Positions 22,509 to 34,690 of a DNA stretch of 64,000 nucleotides are shown here, piece by piece; position 1 is the first letter of the stretch; each line of letters starts with the position of its first letter. This stretch comes from Siphonodentalium dalli (taxonomy: Eukaryota > Mollusca > Scaphopoda > Gadilida > Siphonodentaliidae), in assembly GCA_032622095.1 (NCBI GenBank), contig CP136063.1, positions 217,081,982 through 217,145,981 of the forward strand, in the 5' to 3' direction. The notes below the pieces were generated by a model. The model was not told the DNA's origin. It made no database searches and worked only from the letters and a program-made list of their open reading frames with translations. Both the position numbers and the translations under genes were made by a program.

Positions 22509-22565
22509 CCGTCACTGAAATATTAGTTTGCCAGCCTTGGGAATTGGGTGTGATTTACCAAAAAT

Positions 22566-22590
22566 ACAATATATATATATATATATATAC
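22566..22590. repeat. (TA)n microsatellite
   Basis: A TA run of about 20 bp sits directly at the right edge of the giant foldback. Confidence 0.85.
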
Positions 22591-23353
22591 ATCACCAGGA
22601 CGAACGGAGGCAATAGTAACACATGCATTGGTTGAATTATTTATTAACTAGTAGAATAATTACATTTATTATAATTATTCCACAAAACTAATCCAGTTCC
22701 GAAAATATTCTCAGGACCACTAATCCAACGATGAAACTAAACGAATTAACATTTTCATTTAGAACCACTAAATAGTGATATATCCAATAATCCAACAGAA
22801 TCACCACTTCACTATATAGCGCTCCACATATCCGATATAACTAACAACAGAACTTGTATCTGGAGAATCTGGAGGAACCAATGGACTATTATGGTAGTAA
22901 TTTCGAACCAGTTTCTTGAAAAGGCGACACGTTTGTCACATAATAATGATGTGCAGCATTACCTTTGGCAAAAAGTTGTTGGTTGTTGGTTACAGGTCCA
23001 AATTCCATGTCATCATTCTGGCAGACAGACTTCTTCGGAATTCATGATCCACTTATACAATGTATATAATAATAGTAAGACACAATCATGCGACTTCCAC
23101 ATTTGACTTTCCAAACACATCGGTTTGTGAAAACGCGTCACACGTTAATCCGTGTCGCTTCGGACATATTTATTCACATTCAACGGCGATCACTGCATCA
23201 TGTGCATGGGTAATCACGATGATTGGTGTGGCTAACGGGTCATTGTGTTCATCTCGGCCAGCGCACGGATTGTACGTCGTGTTCAACGCACGATCAATTG
23301 CGTATTTCGAAATAATCGCATTATGTGCGGTCAATTGTGCTCTAAGTAGGTCA
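22591..23353. other. non-coding stretch
   Basis: AT-rich sequence with no recognised gene. ORFs at 22891-23106 and 23060-23383 overlap each other and show no family motifs. Confidence 0.4.
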
Positions 23354-23432
23354 GAGCACGCGAATAGTTCTTTACCAGAATAAATCTCGTCTCCGACTCG
23401 ATTTATTCTGGTAAAGAACTATTCTTGTGCTC
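23354..23432. repeat. 79-bp hairpin
   Basis: Arms of about 33 nt (AATAGTTCTTTACCAGAATA on the left, TATTCTGGTAAAGAACTATT on the right) flank a short CG-rich loop (CTCGTCTCCGACTC). Confidence 0.85.
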
Positions 23433-24756
23433 TAACCATTACTACTCGCATCTCTATTGTGGTTTATCATACAACAATAAACCAATCACCGAACAATAAA
23501 ATGGTAGAAGAGTTGCTACATCAGAAGGGAACATCACAAGAGGATTAGCTATATAAACACCACCACCACCACACTAAATACTGGTATTCCCAATTCTCCA
23601 ATAATGATAACACCATCATTGCCATTAGACCCCGAAGCCACGACAAATAGTTTTCACGGCTGGCTCAACCGAAATTCGTGGCTGGTTAGCTAGCTAAGCC
23701 GGCTCAGTCACGACGTTCGTGGCTGACGAAATATGGCGGCTCAGCCGGCTGAGATGTTATCATTCAGCGTATATTCGCTTCCGAAATGTTCCTAATCCCC
23801 GGTTATAGACGCTGTTTTTGTTTTAGCGTTTGTGGTGAACCCGTAGAATTCCAGACCACACGTAATCTTTTGATGTTGGGCTTTTCCATTATGGCGAAAA
23901 TTCACGAAGGACTGGCATGGATATACTATGTAGTTTCCCATCTAATCGGTATAAGTAGTTACATTGGGACTTCTGTCGACTTCAGACTGCTAGCATCACT
24001 CCCATCTTGCGATATGTGCATGCATCATTGAATGGTGAACCCGATAGTAATGATATATAATATTTCCAACTATTTTCTATTCTTATGTGTATATATTGAC
24101 AAATGCCAGCGATGTCTGAGACTGGGTGTTGTCGATATAAACAATTTATATTTTAACCCTTTCAATACCGAATGGATGCGCCTATTCAGTTATATGAAAA
24201 CATGCATTGGGATAGTCTATTCCACATTAAGGGGCCCGGTGTTCTGATAATATAACAACCATTCCGTGTCCATGCGAGTATGCCAATATTAGGCAATGCG
24301 TTTTAGTTCTTTGCGATTCACAGTACAGTTGTGCTTGACATATAAGCCCACGCACACGGCTCAGCCATTTTACAATTCCGGCGGCGGAGATTTTTAGATG
24401 TGGCTGGCGTTAGAGATAATATGGCTGGCGGTGGCTTGTGGCCAATATGGCTGGCGGCGGCGGCGTGCGATGGCGGCTTCGGGCTCTAATTGCCATCAAG
24501 CCGCGCCGGAGTCCACTAAAATGATCATTAATCCATCCACCCACCAATAACAATGTTACCAGATTAACGGAGATTAATGGAGGTGTAATAGTTTCCTAAA
24601 ATTAATGGTATTGATTGACCGATATTTTTCAACTTTATTGAGGAATTAAAAAGTGACTTGCCAAATGAAAATATTTTTTGCCAAATGTGAATTATTTTTG
24701 CCATTGGCAAATTTGGCAAGTGGCAGCGCGAACACTGACTGCACCTCACCTGGATC
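23433..24756. other. non-coding stretch with GGC-rich tract and TTAACCC end
   Basis: It holds a CACCAC run (about 23560), a GGCTGGC/GCGGCGGCG tract at 24380-24475, and a lone TTAACCCTTTCAATACCG (24154) resembling a piggyBac-type left end without a visible partner. The ORF at 23786-24031 (81 residues) is unrecognised. Confidence 0.4.
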
Positions 24757-25250
24757 ATGCCATGAATCTCTACTCTGACTACGCCCGTAGAGATTATACT
24801 CCAACAGTTCAAAACCTGGGAACTTTTTTATATTTTGACGGGAAATTTGAACAGAAAGCAGGAAACATATTTCTTTATTAAAACCTGTTCCTTTATAATA
24901 ATCGATTAATAATCGATTTCACAGTATGTGTGTTACCAACTCGATGATTTACGCGACTTGTATTAGCGGATAAAATTGATTTGATTGACCGAGAAATATT
25001 CCATTATTGTAAGCTACGCAAACAATAATCAGCTCACAAAAGTCGTCTGATCATATAATCTCGAGCTGGGACATTCATCTAAAAATGAAATACATAATTA
25101 AGGAACAGGTATACTAAAGAAATATCACCTGCGTTGTTTGTTTTTTTTCAATGTTAAAATGTTCCTCGCCAGAACATCAAAACGTTCCTAGGTTTTGAAA
25201 TGGTGGAATATGATCTCTACGGGCGTAGCCAGAGTAGAGATTCATGGCAT
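24757..25250. mobile_element. foldback MITE, ~150-bp arms
   Basis: The left arm begins ATGCCATGAATCTCTACTCT and the right arm ends AGAGTAGAGATTCATGGCAT. The arms pair through CTACGCCCGTAGAGAT/ATCTCTACGGGCGTAG and end inward at ACCTGTTCCTT/AAGGAACAGGT, around a loop of about 200 bp (24900-25095). A diverged single arm of the same family lies at 49453-49610. Confidence 0.7.
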
Positions 25251-26865
25251 TGTTAACACCCCTCCCCCATTCCAGACGAACATTGGAATTTATGGTAAAC
25301 TGTGCCCAATGATCCAACGGATACCACAGACCTTCGGAGAAGTGTTGTAAAATTAAAAACCAAAACCGTACATTCACGATGCACATCCGATGATGACCGA
25401 TGAGGATGCATGCACACTGGTAACGGTGACGATTCACACTGATTATTTAGTCCAGGAACATTAGGGAAAAAATACCACTGAATAGATTCTTTCAGAATTT
25501 GTAGGCGGATATTTTTAGAACATCATACTAAAAGTCCCCAAGAATCCGAAGTGAGAATTTTATGCAATAGCAATTTTCCGGGTGCATATTTCAGTGAAAT
25601 AAGGAATATGTATTATGCGCAATGTCTCCCAAAAAGAGCCGAAATTGTAAAAAAAACAAAAAAAACAAAACCCTAAATTTCAATAAAAAAATACAATTTT
25701 CGAAGAAGAAAAAAACAATCAGTCTTTATTATTGTTTGTAGGTATTTAGGCATTCGGGATGTTGCCAAAACATTTTGCACTTGAACAGCCTGTTACTAGT
25801 TGAAAATATCAACCCTAACTGAATAAATTTTAAGAGGTGTCAAACGTCTTTTCGATAAATTTCATGGTCTTACATTTAAATTGTCGATTTAGCGAATACA
25901 GAATACCGGTAGTGTAGTTTAATGTATTATTACTATGGTTTATTAAGGTTATTATATCTGGAGAGTGGTGAGAGAAACACACACCTTCGCAGAAAAGTAT
26001 GAACACACAACAGTCCGGTGCCTGTTTTATATATAGGAATGACGAGGCAATCGCTATCCATATTTTGATATATTTTAGCAATGTAGAACTTGGCAACCAC
26101 AATGTCATGTATACTCGAGTTCAAGACACTGCTGCGAATAGCAACAGACAACACGTGGGATTATGATTTCAAAATGCTATATTACATTGGTGACAAGCCG
26201 AGAGATATAAACACTTGCACCGAAATATCATATACCCAACGGTCATGCATGTGGTCTTTTGACAAAATATGCACACGCAGTATAGTCGCACCTTATCGCA
26301 TCTTATAAATTTGAACATTCACGTTTGCACCAAAGTTTGTGACATTTAAATGTGGGTGTAATCGGATTGAGTGTTAGTTACATAAACACATACTTTCATT
26401 CCAGAAGAAAAACCCCAATCCGTTGGTAGACAGACAGTGCATACGTGCTGCTCTGTGTCTGCACTAGTTAGAAACACGAGTCTGAACAAGAACTCAACAT
26501 ACATGTGTAAGGGATTTATGAACCTTATGTATGCGATATTTTACAGAAATTGTATTTGTTTGTTTAGAATAATCGTGTTTTCAGCACCGTTGCCGTTTTA
26601 CGACGTTGTTATTACTTTGATAAGGCACCACAAATTATTTCACTGAACGGTCACTCTTGTTTACCAGCTAACAACCAGCCACAGTACGAAACTGGCAAAC
26701 TCGCATGCATGAATTATTCAGAGGTCCGAAGTATTTAGCAACATGTGGATATAAGAAAGACACTTATCCGCATTCGACGGTATTGCATGGAAGATAAGAA
26801 AACCATAGTCAGAAATGGTAACGCCCCCAAGATCATATTATCAGCCATAAATATAAATTACTAGC
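25251..26865. other. non-coding stretch
   Basis: AT-rich with A-rich runs (25645-25720). No recognised gene. ORFs up to 92 residues lack motifs. Confidence 0.4.
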
Positions 26866-29490
26866 AGGGTTACCCGGCGTTGCCCAGGTTAATGCGATGT
26901 GAAACCATCTGTATGCTGTGGATATTTGTTGGGAATAGTGTTCAAAGTGTTATACGTTTTCTCTTAAATTGTTTATTCAAATAGCATCACAAAACATGAT
27001 TATTACAGCATGGAATATAAGTAGTGGCCCACCTTGTCAATTGTCATTCTGTTTATCGCGATTAATCCGTTCCACCAATAATGAAGTATTTATTTATTTA
27101 CAACTGCGTAATCGTCAGACGTTATAATATGATACATGGACACCATAAAGACAATAGTTCGCATAATAAATAAAAGATGACAATTGGGTTTTACATATTG
27201 AGATGCATCAATCAATCTAGTGGATTGGACTAAGATCTCGAGGATACCTGGCTATCATATCTCCATGAAGATACAGATGTTTTAAAGAAATTTCCAGGTG
27301 CTCCTCTGTTCATGGTGCTATATATTGACTAAATATTCTCAGTTTCAACGAAATGTTGCTGCGCGGGCATATCAGCTACATTTGCCAGACACAGAGCGAG
27401 ATTTTGAGTTGTTTATGTCAGTCGATGAGTCTGTTCTAAACCCCTTGTCAGATGTCAGTATTGGGAGGATCATGAAAAGTCATGTGCTACTAACTGCATT
27501 TTATTGTATATCAGAAGAAACTATATATGACTGCACACTGTGACCACTATTTTTGAACAGGCCTTCCATATATTCTGAAAATTGTAACTTCTTTTTGTGG
27601 AAACTGTATGGAATGGAACAGACTCAATTTTGTTATAATATATATGCAATCCTCTGACGGTTCGAGGTCTCTCAGTTTGCACGAGTATATGTATCTCTTC
27701 AATAGAATGATACATATACGTTGAATGTCCTGATTGCCATCCCCATATAAATATGACAATTAAGAAGATATAATTGTTCAAGTGATTTATAAGTGGGTTA
27801 CCATTTGTCGGGATTGTGAAATGTGAACGCCCAAATCTCCTTAAAATGATATGGAGATGGCCTGGGTGACTATATATGTGGATATCGGCGAATAGCAATA
27901 TTATCTATGATAGTGCATATCCGCTCGCCATCCGTGACGCAAACGACACCAAATGTGATTTACTTCATGGTATATCATTAGATAAAAACATGTATGAATT
28001 TGTTGGAAATTAGTGCCAAATATAGTTGTATCAGCTTTTGCCTCTTCGATTGCACCGCGTGAAGTTATATATATAACACACAGACAGACAGAAAGACAGA
28101 CGGACAGCACAATTTGATCTATTGTATCATTTGAGAAGAACGTGTCTGAATTTGATGGTAATTGGTACTAAAAATATTTTGTATCAGTTTTTGGTGACCC
28201 TCCCGTCCCTATTTCGGACTCAAGCTGCACACACTAAGACTCATTGGAGATTAGAGATGCATATATATGAAATTGGTGAAAATTGGCAAGTATACAAATT
28301 CGTATCAAATTGAAGTTCCCCATATCTCTCACTCATAGGGCACCAATTTGTTGTGTCTAAACCACACGATAAGATTCCTCGTATCACGGAGAAGAATATG
28401 TGTCAATCTGGTGGAAATCGGCACTAAACATATATATATATAATGTCCCTCTCATCTCTATGCACCTCTGATTCGAATGGCCCCACTTGTGACATCCTTA
28501 AACCACACAATTACACTCCTGATATCATGTTGATGATTGTTTATAAGTTTGGTACTAAACAATGTTTTTTTTAATCAAATATTGTGTCAATCCCTCCCCC
28601 CCCCCAATCTCTCACCTAAACAGCACCACTATGGCGTCTTTAAATCACACAATCAGATTCCTCGTATCATGGATAAGAACGTGTATCAATTTGGTGGAAA
28701 TTGGCGCCAAAAAAATTGTGCATCAATTTTGGTGCCCCTGTCCCTTTCAATACACCCCTGACTCGAATGAGGCCACACTTGACAGATATAAGCCACACCA
28801 TTAGACTCCTCATACCATGGGGATGCTTTTTTATAAGTGTGGTGGCAATCGGCGACTAAACCAATTATTATCAAATTTAGTGCCCACCCCTCCCAATCTC
28901 TCGTCCAAACGACAACAATTTGGTGTTGTTAAATCGCACAATTAGATTCCTTGTATCATGAAGAAGAATATATATCAATTTGGTAGAAATCGGCGCTAAA
29001 ATTAGTTTGATCAATTTTGGTGCCCCTCTCCCCTTTCGTGCAAATCTGACTCGAACGACGCCACTTTTGACATATTTAAACCACACCGTTGGATTTTTCA
29101 TATCATGGGGATGATTATATGTAAGTTTCGTGGCAATCGGCGACAGAAAAAAATTCTGCCCCTCCCCCTTCCGGGCACCCCTGGCGCGAACGGCGCGACT
29201 TTTGCCATATTTAAAACACACCATTAGATTCCTGATATTATGGGGATGATTATATATAAGTTTCGTGGCAATCGCCGACCATTTTTTTTCTGCCCCTCCC
29301 CCTTTTCTGCCCCTGACAACAACGGCGTCACTTTATAAAATTTTAACCCCGATCATTATCTTTCTCGTAAAAAGTTACTCCTAGTAGACCCCTTTGGCAT
29401 CATCTAGATGGTCCCCTGTGAATTTCTATAGAACACAGACAGACAGACAGACAGACATTCGCAAATATATATATAGATAATATAAAATAT
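26866..29490. repeat. degenerate dispersed repeat complex with ~140-bp units
   Basis: It starts at AGGGTTACCCGGCGTTGCCC and ends in CAGACAGACAGACAGACA plus ATATATATA. Between about 28120 and 29330 a unit of about 135-148 bp recurs in decayed form. The word GTGGCAATCGGCGA or variants sits near 28693, 28841, 28981, 29129 and 29264, alternating with GGTGCCCCT.CCC and TGACTCGAA.G..GCCAC. I recognise the CCCGGCGTTGCCC start and GACA-rich end as common in invertebrate interspersed repeats but cannot assign the class. ORFs here (27298-27543, 27521-27898, 28537-29224) are not called. Confidence 0.55.
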
Positions 29491-30171
29491 ATTGGTTACA
29501 TTAATGCACCGCCTCAGAATTCCGTTGAAACAACTAATCCTTCAAATTATTACAAAAAACTACGGCTTATTACTGCAGGTTTTTCATTCACCAAACCAGA
29601 AAGCTTCTAAATGCGGATCAAAAATTGTGTTCCCGCCATAAAATCTTCAAGTGTGCATGGCCCATCCATTGTTCATACCTAAACATCGAACGCAATTAAC
29701 GCGGTTATAATAGTTACACACTGCAACTATAAGACATCCAGCGAATACACACCCCACGAAAACCCGAAATGTGTTGTCCTGCGAGATATCCCATCGCTAT
29801 AGCTCAATTTGACACGGCCAGATTAGCCTTCCTACAATATCCTAAAACAATAAAGCTTCTCAAATCATCGGCATAGTCAGTAGAACTTTCACGAACTTGG
29901 ACATTCCAACTACAGCTTTTACCGGACTCGGTGTCGCAGTACAACTTTAACGCGTCCCAAAATAACCGGAATTTTTTTTTTATCTATTTATAAAATCCCC
30001 ATGAGACCACAGATTTAAAAAATTTGTAGAACAGTATACACCGGTGGCGTTAATAATATCGACCTGTTATTCTCGGCGATTGATGTTCAAGCTTTAAAGT
30101 CCACTCATCCGCAAAAGAGATGTGACGTCACAACCACATAAAGCATGCTCCACAAGTACCATACATGAGTC
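29491..30171. other. non-coding stretch
   Basis: No gene, RNA gene or clear repeat was recognised. Confidence 0.4.
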
Positions 30172-30571
30172 TTAACCCTTTACCCAACAGAAGGGCCCTG
30201 TGCCAATGCATTCTCTTATATATGCGAGTCGACCATATGTCGCCTCGCATATATAAGAGAATGCATTGGCTTAACACATTAATAATTATAAAATTGTTAA
30301 AGAATGTAAGAAAAAATGGTAAAAAGTGTTAAAAAAAGATTTTTTTTAGGCCAATGCATTCTCTTATATATGCGAGGCGACCTATGGTCGACTCGCATAT
30401 ATAAGAGAATGCATTGGCACAGGGCATAACTGTAACTATCACAATGCGGTCAAGGAGCCGGTTCCAATGATATCCATATTTGTATGGTTCTATTGAGACA
30501 GACCGAAGATATTTTAGGCTGTTGAAGCTTTATTTGGCCGGTTTTGGCCGGTTTGTTGGGTAAAGGGTTAA
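30172..30571. mobile_element. piggyBac-like MITE with two hairpin modules (family CCCTTTACCCAACA)
   Basis: TTAA at 30172-30175 and 30568-30571 flanks perfect 14-bp inverted termini CCCTTTACCCAACA/TGTTGGGTAAAGGG. The element is 392 bp. Two 69-bp hairpins (30202-30270 and 30350-30418) are mirror images, with CCCTGT outside the left one and ACAGGG outside the right one. A sister copy lies at 55635-56113. No ORF. Confidence 0.9.
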
Positions 30572-30573
30572 AC

Positions 30574-30723
30574 TCAAGTGTTCGTCATATTTAATTCCAT
30601 ATCATCTTCGACAAGTGCAGCTAACGTCACAAAGGAATCTGGGCCAGTCCCTTCAACAAATACTTCATAACAATCTGCAGCCATGCCGAGAGCCGTTCTT
30701 AAAGACATACATCGTGTGCTCAT
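30574..30723 (-). CDS. unrecognised 49-residue ORF
   Basis: ATG-initiated, with coding-like composition (for example GPDSFVTLAALVEDDMELNM). It begins 15 bases after a CAG that could be a splice acceptor and ends 3 bp from a MITE boundary. No family was recognised. It could be a last exon truncated or terminated by the MITE, or chance. Confidence 0.2.
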   Translation of the reverse strand: MSTRCMSLRTALGMAADCYEVFVEGTGPDSFVTLAALVEDDMELNMTNT

Positions 30724-31945
30724 TTTAGTGAATCAAACTGCATGGTAAGTCAGCACACATGCACCTTTGCCCACTTACAAGAATGTAACATTGAACTTAT
30801 ATTAACTATACCGACCATGTAGATCGTACCATTCCAGAGAACTGAATGACGCACCATTTAGTCCTTAACTTGTGACAACGCCATTGGATTGGCGTAAACA
30901 AAGAGCAATTATTCCGCGAAATAGAGATATATAATTTGTTTGTTGCCAATTTGAATATGAAATTATGGGTGTAACCATTGTATTCTCTGTTGTCGAGCGA
31001 AGTGTTTCACGTCACGTTAAAGGATCTGCCTATATGAACCTGACTTGTCATAGCAAAATACTTTATACTTCCTATCAAAGCTCATAACAACTGCATATTA
31101 AATGTTTTTGTGGGGGTGTTTCAAATTCAAATGTTTATGAAATTAATAAAAGAAAACACTTTTAATTAAAAGAAATTAATTAAACACATATTATGTACTT
31201 ATTCGGGTGCGTGAAACTAATAAGTTAGTATTCAGACGCTATGCCAACTTGAGGAATATAGCATTCTAGTAACATCGCCGAAAATTTAAAACAAATCGAC
31301 CTTACCACACATAAATCACATCGTCTGAACTACTCGCAATTGTAAACATTTACTTCTCGATTCGGGACGCTACTATCTGCGATAAGCTAACGAAAATGAT
31401 TTTGCCATCGAGAGTCACTGTATTTAATTAGCATATAAGAACGACGGTGTTTGTTGTCAATTTGGATATAATATTTGTAAAAGATACTACTTTGCGCAAG
31501 ATTATTCTCCATTTTTATTTGATCACCCTGCCGGAGTGTTTCACATCACTTAAATACAAGCTCGCAAAGTTCTGACTATTATGTGTGAATTTAGAGTTAT
31601 TCCTCCTGTATCTGGGATCTCAGCCAGTGGAGATTGGTCGATTCCACCCGAAGACAACCCGGTTGTTTCCGGGGATCTTAGCGAGGGAAGAACATTACAA
31701 TTGCTGTGATCCATGTAACTAGGTAATTTAGTGCACTATTTGTTGATTATGTAGAATATCGCGACATTTCCAATTTCTTCAGAAGAGATTTCGCTAGAAG
31801 AGTACAACGTTGAACGTTCGTTATTTTCTGTACCGGAGATGTACGATTGTGAGACAACTTACTACAAGAAAACTAAGATGCATGCATCAGGTCGGCCGTG
31901 AACTATCTACCATAGAATTGTTGTAGCTATCGATTATACATTTTG
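30724..31945. other. non-coding stretch with diverged direct repeat
   Basis: The segments 30937-31022 and 31449-31553 share TTTGTTG.CAATTTG.ATAT and GTGTTTCAC.TCAC, suggesting an old direct duplication with a spacing of about 510 bp. No gene was recognised. Confidence 0.4.
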
Positions 31946-31949
31946 AAAC

Positions 31950-32325
31950 ACCTGTCTGTATGTATGTATGTGTGTATGCATGAATGCATGTGTGTATGTG
32001 TTATAGACTCTAACACTGCTCGACTGATCCGACTCGGATTTGGTATTTAACGTGTCAACTTGACATCGCTCATAGGCATGTTTCTGGACCTTGACCGATC
32101 CGACTAAAAATTTGTGTGTATTACTACTTCGATCCCGGGAGCAATATGGACGGGTCAAATTTCACGTGGGACCATGTTCTCGAACGTGCTGATATAGGCA
32201 TGTTTCTGGACCAATTGAACAATAGTTTGGCCAGACGCTGTATATACTGGGTACTGTCCAGATGGAGGCGATCTCAAAAAAATCCCTATATAGCCCGAAC
32301 GAAGTCGAGTACATCAGCTAGTTTA
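31950..32325 (+). repeat. dispersed repeat ending 'CGAACGAAGTCGAGTACATC', copy 1
   Basis: It starts with a TGTATGTATGTGTG run, contains TATGGACGGGTCAAATTTCA and ends CCCGAACGAAGTCGAGTACA then TCAGCTAGTTTAATATATA. The neighbour at 32330-32825 has the same plan, so the two are adjacent copies of one family. Not coding. Confidence 0.6.
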
Positions 32326-32329
32326 ATAT

Positions 32330-32825
32330 ATATTTTGGACATTTGTCTGTCTGTTTGTCTGTTAGCTATGGCCGGGAAAACTGCCGGACAGATTTGACGA
32401 AATTTGATACCTAGGGGAAATTATTTCCAGGGAGTATTTTGGACGGGTCAAATCTTGATCCCGACCTGACTTTGACATTCAAAAAGATCAATTCAAGGTC
32501 AAATCTGGTAAAACGGAAGTATTTCAACGAAATTTAATACCTACTGTTACTTTTGTCCCAGGAATGTTTCGGGTGGGTCAAATCATGACCCTGACCTGAT
32601 CTTGACATTCTAAATTGTCAATTCAAGGTCAAATCGGGTAAAGCCGGGCGGATTTCGACGGGTACTTTTGTCGTGACTTTTGTCCGGGGAGTGTTTTGGA
32701 CGGGTCAAATCGTGACCCGACATGACGTTCACCTTTAAAATGGTCAATTCAAGGTTAAATCGCGAAATTCTCCGAAAATCAGAGGGGAACATCCCGGACG
32801 AAGTCGGGTCCACCAGCTACTATTA
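32330..32825 (+). repeat. dispersed repeat ending 'CCCGGACGAAGTCGGGT', copy 2
   Basis: It starts with (CTGT)n and GGCCGGGAAAACTGCCGGAC and has three internal sub-units (GACGGGTCAAATC.TGA.CC and TCAATTCAAGGTCAAAT, period about 140 bp). It ends CCCGGACGAAGTCGGGTCCA then CCAGCTACTATTATATA. I recall this kind of sequence as widespread in mollusc and other invertebrate genomes. It has no ORF and is probably the tail of a retroelement or a non-autonomous repeat. Confidence 0.6.
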
Positions 32826-33049
32826 TATATTTCTAGATTTAGTTACAAACTAAATACCTGTATATTGTACAAAGAAATGTTTGACAAATATATCTGTATC
32901 AATATTACCATACGGCATACGGGTCATTAAAATAGATACGACGAAACAAATTTTGAAGGGTGCATGTATCAGGTAAATTTTTATATTTCAAATGATGACA
33001 GGAATGCGGAAAGTTGAAGTACCTACGTAATACTGGCTATCCGAATGAA

Positions 33050-34330
33050 GAGATATACATGTATATAAAAACCAACATAGAAGATGACTGCTGGCGACAA
33101 TGTTTTCCAAAAAATTCAAAGCATTCGATAGCTCCCATCTAGTTGTCAGCCCGAAGATCAATATGAAGTTTGGTGACTATCAGATGAGGGATCTGTCTGT
33201 ACAGTTGCTAAACAATTCAGTCATGCAAAAGAGGATCAAATAGTAAGATACCAAATTGCTGCCTGTGGTAATGTTTTTTAACGAAATTCGGGAAAATTAG
33301 ATTACTCTCACCCTGGTTATCCAGAATATCATTGTGGAATCTGGTGACGATCGGACAAGGTGTGTCGTCTGTAGGATCAACCAAATTATTTAGCCATAAA
33401 AATAGTAAAATTCAAGATCACCGCTGGCAGTGATGTCTTCACAATGACAGTTTGAGAACAAAATATGGCTCACATCTAGCGGTGACCCAAAATATCCACA
33501 TGTGAAAAAGTTCTCCAATAAAAGCTGGCTGCAGGGTGCGCCAATTGATTCAAATTCGAAATTTAGCAGGGTGTACTGCTTGTGGCCATGTTTTCCCCGC
33601 AAATTTGATAGACTGATGAACAAAACCACTGAATCCGTTGAATCAATATATGTGTATACATGGATTAATTTATATGCATTGTTATACACAGTACTGTACT
33701 GGTATATACAGGTACTGAAAATAACAATATTACTAGTATACACAAAATAAACCATATATCATGGCTATGGGTTCTAATATCCGAATATGACAGCTGAGAA
33801 CTTGGTGTGAATTGAAGAGTGGTGGTGTCTCAAGCATATATAACCCTCCACGTTAGAAACATGCCATTAAATGTCATAAGTATAATCTAGCTTGAGGACA
33901 GAAGTTATCCATAAAACCCCCCTTAATTCAACCAGGTCCTCGCGCGATGTATGGTCGATCACATGATGATCTAGGGGGATTAGAATTGTTGTATAAAAAC
34001 CGCACTGCATGTAAATATAAAATAAAATAGTGCTACATCTTATTACAGATTATTGCCATATATAATCAGTGACTATACAGACAGTCGGACAAAATAAAGT
34101 TTCAGTGACACTCTATCCGAAGAGGGGAATAATTCCATCTGTTACAGTCAATGGAGCAATTATGAATCTGGAAAGGTGAAATTTCTAAGTAATACTAGAT
34201 ATCGACATGACGCGATAACATATAACGTAAATGCAATATGGCCGCTGGCGACCATTTTTTCCTATAAAATTAAATAAATATTTGATAGCTATCATCTGAT
34301 AGATCAATATCAAGATAAATATGAAGTTTG
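33050..34330. repeat. degenerate sub-repeats ('GCTGGCGAC..TGTTTTCC' type)
   Basis: The words TG.CTGGCGAC.ATGTTTT, GATAGCT.CCATCTAG.TG and AAGTTTGGTGA..ATC recur at irregular intervals (about 33090, 33240, 33420, 33480, 34240, 34330). This indicates an old tandemly structured repeat. No reading frame is conserved. Confidence 0.45.
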
Positions 34331-34378
34331 CTGATGATCGGATGAGTGAAGTGGACTGTGCTAAACGGTTTAGTAATG

Positions 34379-34690
34379 CTTAAAAAGATTCTTACCTTAA
34401 TATTGTTATGTTCACTTTATAAACTTCACTGAGTCATCTTTGTCATGTATTGAGTTTGATATCTTTTGTTAACAGTTTATAAATAAATCATGTATGTCTC
34501 ATGTTTGTTATTTTAATTTATGTGTTTATTATCATTAAATAAAGTTGCATTCCTTAAAAAGATTCTTACCTCAATGTTTTTATGTTCATTTTATAAACTC
34601 CACTGAGTCATCTTTGTCATGTATTGAATTTGATATCTTTTGTTAACAGTTTATAAATTATGTATGTCTCGTGTTCGTTATTATATTATA
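34379..34690 (+). repeat. tandem duplication with AATAAA-containing tail
   Basis: Two direct copies (34379-34553 and from 34554) share AAAAAGATTCTTACCT, CTGAGTCATCTTTGTCATGT and TTTGTTAACAGTTTATAAA. The first ends ATTAAATAAAGTTGCATTCC, which looks like a 3' UTR with a polyadenylation signal. This may be a duplicated 3' end of a retrotransposed transcript. Confidence 0.45.

Larger units (their letters stand above)
13495..22565. mobile_element. giant satellite-armed foldback, ~9 kb
   Basis: The outer ends are inverted copies: left TTTTTGGTAAAGCACACCGA (13496 on) and right GGGTGTGATTTACCAAAAA (to 22564), followed inward by CCCAAGGCTGGC/GCCAGCCTTGGG, then GGTGTGACTAAACACCG on both sides, then about seven 527-bp units per arm converging on a centre near 17518. 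After subtracting the two nested elements (13541-13850 and 20244-21507), the arms are about 3.72 and 3.79 kb, almost equal. Weak similarity may extend outward to about 13472 and 22620, past a (TA)n run. No transposase ORF is present. The plan, tandem subrepeats forming long terminal inverted repeats, resembles Foldback/Galileo-type elements, but I cannot assign a family. A tandem array with an inversion in its middle would look similar. Confidence 0.75.

Noticed and set aside
13495-22565. Assembly artefact (collapsed or chimeric haplotypes) as the explanation for the giant inverted repeat
   Set aside because: Not fully excluded, but each arm has its own nested insertion and its own unit variants, and the centre has diverged. 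A simple reverse-complement misjoin would not give these.
24154-24171. TTAACCCTTTCAATACCG as the left end of another piggyBac-like MITE
   Set aside because: No matching right terminus with TTAA was found in the following 600 bp. It may be a solo end or chance, so it is not called as an element.
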